A DNA stretch of 64,000 bases from Icerya purchasi (lineage: Eukaryota; Arthropoda; Insecta; Hemiptera; Monophlebidae): contig CM077115.1 of assembly GCA_039619475.1 (NCBI GenBank), positions 311,626,734 to 311,690,733 on the forward strand, read 5' to 3'. Under the pieces are notes generated by a model, which saw only the letters and a program-made list of their open reading frames with translations, had not been told where the DNA came from and did not search any database. The position numbers and the translations under genes were made by a program. Shown in pieces: positions 34,561-45,900 of this stretch; positions within the stretch are counted from its first letter, which is position 1; the number at the start of each line of letters is the position of its first letter.

Positions 34561-37005
34561 TTCACATGAAATTTTGTTTTTTTTCGAAATTTTTGGAAAC
34601 TAGTCCATGAAAAAAGCAATTTATATCAATACATACACACATACTGAAGTATATAGAAGATAGCGTAAGACAATAATAGCATTAAATGTATGATAAGAAT
34701 TTGGAGAGATAGGCTGCATGAAAGAAAAATAATGAAAAAGATGATAATAGTAATAAATTGGGAGATTTAGTGTTAGCAAGACTGAAACGACATAGCAACG
34801 AATAAGATATAAGTAGCCATAGTTTACTGAATACTCTTTACATCCTTCTCATCTCTGATACAATAAATTATTGAAGTATCTTCTTTTCACACCATTTACA
34901 TAACCATATATGTATGTCAGTAACCAGCTTCTTTTCCCTTTATTCTCATTGGCCAATATATTTCTTGTAAAGTTTTCATAAATATCGGGTTATCACTATG
35001 AGAATTATATCAAGTACATCTTTATTTTTTATTATTGCTCTTTTTTGTCTTTAACTGATCGGCAATTTCTCTCTTTATTTTTTAAATATTATCGGTGAAA
35101 TTCTATTTGAAATTCTAATAGGTAATCCATGTACCGCCTTAATATCGTTAAGTGCTTTTTCTACACGTACAATTTCTGCTGTTTTTATTTTAGATTTTCA
35201 TTGTCTTTTTGTAGAACCCCGTGTGTAATTCGACATTTTTAAGTCTACCATATTGATCCATATCATTATTAATTCTTACATTTAACTAACAAATGATATT
35301 ATCTTACTTTTTATTTAATCCTGATCATTTGTTTTTACGGTCAACATATTTAATTTATCTTCTGCAACGTCAATGAATAATTTATATTGATTTTATGAAC
35401 TGTTACGAACGCTAACACATATGGGAGAAGAAAAATTATTAGATCACTTTTTGTTTTAGTCTAAAATTCCTTTATAATACATACATTTTAGTATCATTCT
35501 ATTTTCACCCTTTACTTTTTTATAAGTAATAAGCGTAATCCCGGAACAAACATAGTCAAAATATTCATTACACCCTGAGCAACATAATAATAAATCATTA
35601 TCACTGAAAACTTGTAAGCATCTAGTACAGGCATCGTATTATTAAGTAAATAGATAAAATAAAATAAATGATTACCGGTAGTTAATATATATATATATAT
35701 ATATATATCAGTGCTCAGTGAAATATTCTTATCACCGAGACGATTTAACAGAACACAATCGATAGTGTAACTGATGGCAGACAAATATCTTGAAGCGGTC
35801 CGTTACAAATAAAATGTACAGCACAACGTTTTTTTGACGTGCAAAAAAAATTTTTGACTTACAAATAACGGAGAAGATTACACAGTACCTGAAAGTTTAT
35901 AAATACAAAATTCTAAATGAACCTAAATTTTCACATTTTTAAGTAATTCTATAAAAATCAAAATATACAGCAGTACCTTAAAACGGGCATACTGCTTTAA
36001 TGTATAATAAAAAAAAATTATAAAATCTGTTTTTTTGTTTTAAAGTTCAGGTCTCTAAAAAAACATAATAATTTTTAGAAATTTTTAAAATACATTTATA
36101 ATAGAGTTAAAAAAAAGAATTCATAATTATTTTAAATTTAAATATACTTCCAATAAATTAAAACAATCCTCCGTAGTTTGTTTGTTTGTGTTGTGTGTAT
36201 TGGTTTAGAAGATATTAGAGGAAATGATTTCGGTCATAGTGATAGATACCTATATTAATTCGAAAGAAACAAAGAATAAAACTTAAATTTGAAACACGTA
36301 ATATTCCTAATTAGTAAGAAACGGAAAAATTATTAAAGCGGAGCATATTGAAATCGAAATCTAAAATGTGTCATGAAATTTTATAATTTTTAGTGACTTT
36401 GAAAATAATAGTTTATATCAATTTTAAAAAAGTTGACGAATTATACCCGAATGTTAATGAAACACGTTATGAATCAAAATATACTTTTGGAAGTACAAAG
36501 TAATCTTACTTGGGAGGTCAAGACTATATATCGTTTATTGCAACTTATAATTCCGTATTTAAATAATACAGTGCTTATAATGCATTTAAATTTAATTGAG
36601 CAAAAAATTGAAATATCTTAAAATATTTAAATGTAATCGAAGCATAAAATGAGCTATTAAAGGAACCTCAGTAACAAGCACTATATAAACATAAATGAAA
36701 ATTCTAGAGACGTTTCCAGGAATCAGAAAAAAAATAAATTAATAAAGATCAATTTAGTATTGGAAGTTTGGAATTTAAAAAAGACCTAAATAATTTACTT
36801 TCAGTTAGAAAAGGAAATCAAAGAAAATTATTAAAAATGAACCTAAATATTTGCTTTTGATTTGAAAATAAAAATATTTTGCAATATATATATATATATG
36901 TATATGAGTAATGCGATTATAGAGATGATTTTCCAGGTGAAGAATTAGTTAGGTCTCCTTCGGATTCCAAACATATGATACTAAATTTCACCATCACGAT
37001 ATGCG
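34561..37005. other. AT-rich stretch without recognised genes
   Basis: Contains (TA)n tracts near 35687-35708 and 36884-36898. Short frames such as 35512-35784 run through the TA tract and are not convincing. Confidence 0.45.
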
Positions 37006-37706
37006 TATATCAAACCCACTGCTGGGTGTAGGCACTCCTCCTTGGTGGCATAAGTTGGCCTAACTTCCCGTGCTAGCTAGGCAAATTGGGAGATGCATTT
37101 TATACTTGCTGCTAAATTTACATGGTAATAGTTAATGAAGACGACAGCGTAGACGCAAGACTACATTCAGAACTGATCGCGATCGCATGTTATCACGTTA
37201 CAATGCAGTTCTATTAACGCGCATACATCTATGGTAGTATAAGTGATGGCTTGTCTTTGCCTACCACGAGACTATTACATGATGGCTACTCAAATATAAT
37301 TTTTAAATTCCTTGGTCCAAATCCTATCAGTTTTCTCGGTCTAAATCCGCTAGAATTGTACAAAAAGAAGAATGGGGAATTTTTTTTTTTGTTACTGTTG
37401 ATAATATTTGACCGTCGCAACATAGTTTATATGAAAATAAAACAGAACTTCGTAATTTATACATTAAAAAATGCATTCACTTTTCGCTTCAAACAATTGT
37501 TTCTTATCAAAAGTATCGTTTTCGGCTATTTTTATTTTTTTTCCCGGTTTTATGACAAAATTCCCGGCTCACTTCCGGTTGAGTGGCCACTTTGCTATTA
37601 GCGATTATTTCGTTTAATTTTTCGTAATAATTTCCGTCGTCGCCCGGGATCGAACCCGACACTTCCGTAACGGAAGCCAATTGTTTTAGCAACTAGACAC
37701 CTTTAC
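37006..37706 (-). mobile_element. tRNA-derived SINE, long subfamily, with LINE-like 3' end
   Basis: The minus strand starts near 37706 with a tRNA-like head: CTTCCGTTACGGAAG, then the B box GGGTTCGATCCC (inverse of 37646-37657). The body contains TAAAACCGGGAAAAA and ATTGGACC-like blocks shared with 50440-50990. The 3' end reads GTGCCTACACCCAGCAGTGG, which resembles the RTE-like LINE end GGCCTTCGTCCAGCAGTGG seen at 298-319 and near 38080. SINEs borrow LINE machinery through such shared tails. The length of about 700 bp is unusually long for a SINE. Confidence 0.65.
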
Positions 37707-38070
37707 TGAAATATTTTCTTTTCTGTTTCTGCATTTCAAATATAATTTCCAGTTTACAAAAATTATTGATATTCGTAAAAAAGAAAAATAACTCGTAAAA
37801 AGTACATTAAAATTCTACGGCTCAAAAAGTTATCAAGATATAGTTTAATTGCCAAGCTATCTGCCTTTAACATGTTCATATTGATTTCCGTTTTCTATTA
37901 TTCATTTTTTATGTTTGATTTCTTTTTTACTTCATATACACAATTAACTATAAAATTAACGAATATTATATCGCAGACGTTAACCCCCATTACAAATTTA
38001 CGGCCCTTATTTAATTTATATATTGTAAAACTTTTTTGTAAAAAATAAGAAATGTGATGATAAAATTGGG
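37707..38070. other. AT-rich spacer
   Basis: Nothing recognised. Confidence 0.4.
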
Positions 38071-38072
38071 GG

Positions 38073-38122
38073 AAGCCTTCGTCCAGCAGTGGACTGATAA
38101 TGGCTGACGAAGAAGAAGAAAA
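38073..38122 (+). mobile_element. 5'-truncated RTE-like LINE tail
   Basis: GAAGCCTTCGTCCAGCAGTG followed by GACTGATAATGGCTGACGAAGAAGAAG is nearly identical to the LINE end at 297-350. Only about 50 bp inserted, a common product of abortive target-primed reverse transcription. Confidence 0.75.
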
Positions 38123-39407
38123 ACCACCGCCAACGAGTTATTAAATACGGACGATTAATTTTTCTGCAACATCATATTTTTTAAAAATTTATAATTAACC
38201 GATTATGTAAAGAAACAAAAATAAATGCGTTCGAAAAAATGAACGAAGAAAATCGAAAATTAACATGCACTTTTTAATGGCAAGTAACTTGACCAATTTT
38301 AATATATCATACGTTTTTAGGCTATAGAACATGGAATTATACATATACAAAGGTTTTATTTTCGTGCGGATAATAATATAGCCGAAAATATGCATAAAAA
38401 TATATATGTATATACTTTTTTTTTTTTTCGTTGGGTACATCAATTAAGGACATTAAACTAGAGCACACGTGAAATAAAAATATAATAAAAATTAAACAAA
38501 TAAATCAAATGCCAGTTAAATGCTGACATCTATCGTTTCTAACCAATTTTTTTGACTTCCTCTATCACTCTTCTCGAATTTTGCCGCATTACAAACCGAA
38601 ATAAATAAAACGCGGAAAACTAACGGCAATTAAAAAACTAATTAGATACCACAAGATAATAATAATAAAAAAAAAAGGATTAAATTGCGCTTCACTGCGA
38701 AATAAAGATGTCATTTGTTATTTTTAAATAAACATTATAACACATATTTTTGTAAACGTTGACACGTCAATTATTATTCGTCAAAATTACCTGTACAAGT
38801 TCTGATCTAGTTTTTTTTTTAAAGAAGTTTTTCCTCTAGCATATCTTTAATTACTTAATCATTTATTTAAAATTCTTACTTATATATTTTAAATCGGGGA
38901 ATAATAATCTATTCTTAATAACGACTTCTTATGGAAGAACTTTAAAAACTTAAAGCCCGGGTATTTATAATTCATGGTCCGAATCAAAAGGTTATATATG
39001 TATGATGAACTACAGATAGCTTTGTATGTCTGCTTCAAAAACGGCACGGTTTAAAACTATGAATTGTCAATTCTTAACTGACATATATACTTTTTTAATT
39101 ATTTACTTTTTACAGTATTTTTATATATTATTAAGATGGATCCTGATTTACTCGTAACCGTATGATAATAAACAAATGTTTATCTAAATGTAATATTGCA
39201 CTTGTACAATTTTAGTTGATAGAATAGTGTTTAATCATTTGTTTCGCGATATTTAGAATGTTGATAATTATTTACGAAACGGAACGGGAAATTATCGCGC
39301 CATATGTAGAACGCCTATATATTCGTAATAGACTGCTGAGAATAAATTAAATTTTAATATAAATATAATTCGCGGTAAAAAAAATAAAATTCTACTTTAA
39401 AAAAAAT
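38123..39407. other. AT-rich region 3' of USP39
   Basis: Presumed intergenic sequence. No recognisable gene or repeat. The 3' untranslated region of USP39 would lie at its right edge. Confidence 0.5.
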
Positions 39408-40874
39408 TTAATCGTCATTTAATTTATAAATTTGAATGTACGCTTCGGATAAGGTTATCATTTGCGGTAATATGTCTGTAACGTGTAAATCTTGCATTTC
39501 GTACCATTTTCCAGTAGCCTTATGTAGAATGTGTACTCTGTAAGTACCCTTTTCCGGTTCTCCGTCGTGAATTACATTTGCTAATAGATTATAAACAGTA
39601 TTTTTATGCTTCGCTTTCACTTCATTCGTAAGAAATTCTCCAAAGTCGACATTTTTAATAGGAAAATTGATGATAGTACGATTCTTTTCAATAAAAAACG
39701 TGTTCTTTGTGAACCGTTTAAAATATATAATCAGATACGGCGGCAGCCTGGTTATCTCGAATCGTTTTAAAAAATTATCTTTATACGTTTTATACTCTTT
39801 TTCGGTTTTATTGTTGAACTGTTCTAAAATCGAATTTAAACTCACTTGCGGAATAATATTTTCCGAAATTTCATCTTTAAATAGTGGCGGTGGCGGTAAA
39901 TCGCATGTAAGGTACAAAAACGGAGACTCAGTTAGCACTTCCGCAAATTCCTCTGTCTGCATTAGACGGATTTTCTCTTTCTCCTCCGTGTCGATCGGAG
40001 GTATTTTTCTTGTGCGTATATTCATCTGACCAAGAAACGTGTGATATATTATGGACGACTTGCGGCTCTTCGTACCGTTCAAGGCGATGTGAAGGGCATT
40101 TAAAAACCAGGCCAAAAAATCAACCGGATCGCCTTGGCTAGTAAACTGAAATCGTTTTCGACTCCACAAAACGACGGCTTGAAGCATTTCGTGCGGAGAA
40201 ACGTGCGCTTTGAAATTCCTAGGATTCCAAAGCTTACGCATTAGTTCGCCGAACCTTTGAACTAATAAAAACGAACTATCCCCGGGCGGCCGTTTAACGT
40301 GCATATAATTTTCCTCCCTTAAAAAGAAATCTCTGATGGGCGATATGTGCGACAAACACTGCAAAATAACATTACAGTAATCGTTAGCTTTAATATTATT
40401 CAGTCCGACGATACCGGGATAGTACATAGTTCCGTCAGTCGCTCTCGACAATTTATCGTTCACGTCCAACTGGTCAATTTGCGATTTAGTAAAAGTCGGA
40501 TTTAGCACATACTTGATGTCGTCTAAGGACGAATCGACGATTTCGTAGTTTTCCGGTAAACAGTAAAATTTCAACGTATGCAAATTAAGAAAAACATGGT
40601 GCGCTTCTGCAACACTATGAGTATAGGCGTACGTATTTGTTCCTCTACCCTGAAAGTATTTGCCGCAAACCAAACACGCATAAACGTTTATTCTAGACAA
40701 CGAAATGGAGCATAATTTTTCGAAATCAAAATCTAGTACCTGTCGATTGATTGTGTCCAGATACGGGCATTGAACATTTTCTTCGTCTTTATTTAACTTT
40801 CTTCGTTTCGTCACTGGCACATTATCGTATTCCTCGACCGAAGAAACCTTCGTGTTATCTTCTTTATCGGGCAT
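39408..40874 (-). CDS. USP39: USP39 homologue (SAD1; U4/U6.U5 tri-snRNP-associated protein 2)
   Basis: 488 residues in one exon; human USP39 is somewhat longer, mostly at its N-terminus. The N-terminal tail is charged. A UBP-type zinc finger occupies about residues 36-110 (CPYLD, CLVCGKYFQGRG, HSVAEAHHVFLNL, FYCLPENYEI). A ubiquitin-protease fold follows from about residue 145 to the end. The expected catalytic cysteine box is GLNNIKANDYCN, with Asp in place of the active-site Cys, as known for USP39, which is not a functional protease. The C-terminal VHILHKATGKWYEMQDL block is diagnostic. It acts in the nucleus in tri-snRNP assembly and splicing. The start codon is the first ATG, followed by MPDKEDNTK, and lies 430 bp from the divergent ERAL1 start. 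No frame damage is seen. Confidence 0.95.
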   Translation of the reverse strand: MPDKEDNTKVSSVEEYDNVPVTKRRKLNKDEENVQCPYLDTINRQVLDFDFEKLCSISLSRINVYACLVCGKYFQGRGTNTYAYTHSVAEAHHVFLNLHTLKFYCLPENYEIVDSSLDDIKYVLNPTFTKSQIDQLDVNDKLSRATDGTMYYPGIVGLNNIKANDYCNVILQCLSHISPIRDFFLREENYMHVKRPPGDSSFLLVQRFGELMRKLWNPRNFKAHVSPHEMLQAVVLWSRKRFQFTSQGDPVDFLAWFLNALHIALNGTKSRKSSIIYHTFLGQMNIRTRKIPPIDTEEKEKIRLMQTEEFAEVLTESPFLYLTCDLPPPPLFKDEISENIIPQVSLNSILEQFNNKTEKEYKTYKDNFLKRFEITRLPPYLIIYFKRFTKNTFFIEKNRTIINFPIKNVDFGEFLTNEVKAKHKNTVYNLLANVIHDGEPEKGTYRVHILHKATGKWYEMQDLHVTDILPQMITLSEAYIQIYKLNDD

Positions 40875-41304
40875 TTTATGAAACTATCAGAATCAAAAAA
40901 ATTATACCGAAAACTAAGCCGCTTTGTAATGTACAACACTGGCTATAACACGAAAAACTGTCATCGTTGTTTATCAACTAACATGACACCGCTTGATCGA
41001 TTAATCGAATTCAATCATAACCTTTTTTTTTTTTTTTTTTTTGAATGTTTATTAAAAATTTAATTAATAGTTTAATTAAAACACTAAATGCTGCCTTCCT
41101 TGGTGGATATTTTTAAGTTTTTATAAAATTTTTCTTATTCACAAACTATTACGAACTGTCACAATTTTCATCATTTTAACATTATTTTATGAAAATACAC
41201 GACCGTCGATATTTTAATTCAGACAAAAGTTACATTGTACCAAGCTAAAAACCGGGTAAATATTTTTAACGATAGCACAGCGCTGATAAGTTATAGAATC
41301 AAAA
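40875..41304. promoter_or_regulatory. Shared 430-bp divergent promoter region of USP39 and ERAL1
   Basis: Only 430 bp separates the two opposed start codons, so both transcription starts must lie here or inside the untranslated leaders. A T-run at about 41022-41041 is the only striking feature; no obvious TATA box was seen for either gene. Confidence 0.6.
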
Positions 41305-42940
41305 ATGAGTTTTGTAAGTCAATCAAAGTACTGTCTTTTTCATTGCGATTTCTATTTCTTAAAAAATGTTCTAACTAAAACATATGTTAGAACTTTTAGT
41401 TCTTATTTGTCGCATTCGGACGATAATAATTCTGATGTTGGAAATGAAACGAAAACTCTTAAAGTCGCTATAATCGGGGTTCCGAATGTGGGAAAGAGCA
41501 CATTAATCAACAAAATCATAGGTAGACATGTAAGTAATTTTTTTCATTACCTTTAATATGTATTAATTTAATAGGAAATTTACAATTTCCATTTAAATTT
41601 TACGTCAGAACTATTCGAGCGCAGAAATTCCTCTTAAATTTTTTCTGCGTTATTAATTGCAGATATTTTGTTTTTTAAGCAGAGGAATTTGTTAAATTTA
41701 CAATATTATCTTATATATTTAAATATACATATATATGTATGTATATATATATATATATGTGTATAACTAAATCCTTCAAACCTCGTCATAGGAACACTTT
41801 GGACCTCAGTATTGGTGTTTCAGTTAAGTCATTTATCATAAAATGGGTACGTTTCCGATCAAAAAAATGTCCAGAGGAACAGAAGAAAAAATAAATATTT
41901 TATAAAGATAATGTAAAATTGTAACAAGATTTTCTTAGTGCCTTCAGCGTAAGAACGACAATCATTAATATATACGTACATAATGTATACATTTAATAAA
42001 AAGGAAACTGAAATAAATAAATCGTAAATCATTGTAAATCCTTAAAAATATATTGGTAAATAAAAATACGGTGATTACTGTATATACACATTTGTGTCTA
42101 TATATGATATATACATGTATGTTCACATAAAAGAAAACAAATAAATCGTAATAACATCTATAAATCACTAAAAATGCATCCGTAAATAAAAATACGGTAA
42201 TATGTGATAGAATTATTACAACAGATTTCTCGTTTATATTTTAGTTGTTTAATGCGTAGTTTGTGTGCTTAATGTTTTACATTTCAATAAAGATTTCTTT
42301 CCCGTAATGATGATGATGATAATGATCGATTTTGATTTATTCAATTGATTTTGTTACCGTATAAGGATTCCGTTAATGACAACATGTTCTCATTAATGTT
42401 AAGTATTGTATGTAATTTACGTTCATTGTTCAATGAATATAACATTTTTTGAGAATAATTCTTATTTAAAAAATATGATTCAGACAGTGTACTTAATATA
42501 TGTTTCATTAAAATACTGTAAGTTTTTTACAAGAAATAAGTAAAGTAAAGTGAGTCCCATACCCTTGATAAGTTATCATGGATTATGAAGTTAAGGTTCA
42601 CAATGTACTGATCCCATCGACACTAATGAGAGTCGGGGGGCCAGTTCCTTTCTCTCGTTCGAAGAAATATCTGAATAAAATACAAGGCATAAAATAAATA
42701 AAATATTTTACAAAAAGAAACGAAATTTTTAAAGTAACATTTTTTTTTGTTGGCGGGGGGGGGGGGCACGAATGAAAGTAATTCAAAAGCATTACAAAAA
42801 AATACGAGAAATTATTTGATTCTTGATAGCGATAAGAGGCAGTAGGAGACGATGTATAGTAGGAAACATTGCTAATGTTTATGAGCTGGGATTTAAACTC
42901 GTCATCTTGTATTTTAAGTAATAGTTTAAAATTTCGACAT

Positions 42941-42972
<32 letters not shown>

Positions 42973-45900
42973 TTTAATTTTCTGTATATTAGTTTAATGG
43001 AAAGGCTGATGAACCTTCTCAATAAAACTTTAGGAATAAACTCCATAAAGTCGGTATCTACGATTACAAATGTAAGATTTCAATTAAGTTTTATAATTCA
43101 GAACTATTTTAATAAGGAAATGCTATGATCGAGTATTTTAATAAACTTCAACTTTTGTAATATTAAAGTAAACGTATAATTTGTGATCATTTTAACTTTA
43201 GATAACTGATAATTTTCAATAATTTTTTTATTAGTATTCAGTTTTTTCTCGCTTTTTAGCAAGACCTACTGACTGATAAATTGCGAACTTTTGAACCAGG
43301 AACACGTCCCGATTTGTTAGAACCATCTCAGTATTCAGACCCGAAGCTGTTGGAAACGAAAGAAAACGCTTTTAAGCACTTAACAAATTTATACTTGCCG
43401 AGTATCTAATTTTATTAATTTTGATGTTCCTTGCACACATCGTTGTTTCCCGGATCTGCTTTATTTGTGAATTCGGCTAATTCGAGAATTCGTGTCTTGC
43501 AATATTGCAACAAAAAAAAAAAAAAAAACGAAATTTAATTGCCACTCGAAGGGAAATTAAATCCGGTTCCAAGTGCTATCCCAACAACAGCAGTATTTGT
43601 AAAAACACGAGTAACCGAATTTGGGCTAGGATAAACTTAATATACTTTTTTCTTGGAAATAAGTATTAATTTTTACCTAATCATACTTTCAATATCTCCG
43701 TTTTTTTGTTTTCTTTTTAAATTTAAATTTTTACCGCAACTATAGTGTTTTGAATGTGAATAATTTACGGAAAACTGTGCAAGAAAATTCAATGTATTTA
43801 TTACAAAATACACAGCGTTTAACATGTTTCATAACGTAACACATTTATATAGTATTTTGATTTCGATTATAATTTTTGTTATTACTATTTTCTAAATTAT
43901 ATCGTAAAGATGTTTGTTATTTTAGAAGTAATAAACGAGTTACGAGATATTATCAGAATGTACAACGTATTTAAGAAAATGTATGCGGTTACTTTTATTC
44001 CCGTTTCTACCGATAATAAATTCTGTCAGAATTAAACGTTGCAAATAACGGTGAATCGTTTCGCTGCTATCAAATGATTACATAAAGCACATTCGATACC
44101 TTCCGAATGTAAATTCCGCGTTCTGTTTAAATATGTTGAAACAAGTTCGACTTAGTTTTTACCATTAATTGGTAGTTAACGTTCTTTTTCAGAATGTGTG
44201 TAAATTTGTGTGAAAAAAATACCCGTTATTTCCGTACGATCACTTCTAAAATTTCACGCACTTGTAAAAAATCAAATTGCATTTTGCACCCCACCATTAA
44301 TGTGATCCATTTTGCTCTTGAAAAGGCCCTCAGTAGCTAATTCGCACTATCTATCTGCATTATATCAACCGAAAGTTCTAAAGGAAATTATATAACCTAA
44401 TCATCCGAACGAATGTGAATGCCTCCCAGTTCATTACCGAATAAATGATCGTTGTTATTTAAATGTTATTTTTATATCGTATTCCGTAAGAATCGTATTA
44501 ATTTCGAATTTAGAACGTTTAATGAATAAACCGCGGGTCTCGCGATTTTAGAATATTTTTGAAATTAATAGTTATTAACATCGTTTGCACATTTAAATAA
44601 CAGAAACATATTATGAAGTAACCGGAAAAACGAAAAAAAAAAAAAAATTAATATGAGCTAGAAACATTGTAAAAGTAATGGCAAATAATAAATCTGCTAA
44701 TAAGGTGAATTTTTACACATTTTTCAGATTTTTGGGGTATCTTCCAAAATCCACACTACTCGATGTAAGGCGCGAGGTATTTTGATTGACGGTAATACTC
44801 AAGTCGTATTTTTAGATACACCGGGAGTGGTTTCTCCGAAACAGTCAGCTAAGTAAGTATTTAAGTGATTAAAGTGCTTAAACTAATTTGTAGATTCTCT
44901 CATTTTCTAACATTATACGTGTGAATAAAATTTATGCAATTGTCTTACATTATCAATCAAAAAAGGGAAAAAAACAACGCGAACACGTTGTGCGTATTTT
45001 TACAAAATTAAACTTCAAATACGGAAAGTTTAAATCTTAATAGAAATTTCATTTATATATGCTTCAATATGAGGCAAAAAAAAAAAAAAAAAGAAAAAAA
45101 AGAGTTCCTCGAAATTAGGTAACATTAAAAATAAATAAACGAGTAATACATAAATAAAATTATAGAGATAATACTTTATGTTTTAAAAAAAAAAATAGTT
45201 TTAGAACAATTTTTCTTCCCTTTCCACCTAGGAATGAGGTGTAAATTTTGAAACATAACTTCACTGGAAGTTTAAAAAATAATTTGTTTTAGATATCGTT
45301 TGGAATCGTCATTTTTAAAAGACGGTGAAGAAGCTATACAAGAAGCAGATTTAATTGGCGTTGTGCATGATAGTTCAAATGAGTACACAAAGTATCGATT
45401 GGACAGCAAAATTTTACGTCTTTTAGTGGTTAATTCGGATAAAGATTCGTTTCTGATATTAAATAAGGTATTATTTATTTTTTTTTTTAACATTGATAAG
45501 ATTGTTTGAAATTTATTTTATCCGAACGATAACTTAAGAAAAATTTGAGTATTACAAGGTGAAACATTCGCTGCTGTATACTATTGAAGTTTCGAGGAAA
45601 AGTTTAAAGTCTTTAACTTTAAGTGCTTCGTACGATATCGGATTATTGTGATTTACAATAAACATTAAACGATTTAAATCAGTTTTAAAAGTGTACGAAT
45701 TATCTCAAACAGTTTAAATATTCTTAAAAAATTTAACTAGTTTTTAAAAATATGGAAATATTTTTTTAAAAGAAATTTGGATCTCCTGAAAATCGTTTAA
45801 AAGAAGATACCGTTCTAAAAAGTTTGCTTTAGAATTACTTTCCTGAATCTGATTTTCTTTCCGAAAGAACGCGTTTAAAATAGAAATCACGGACTACACG

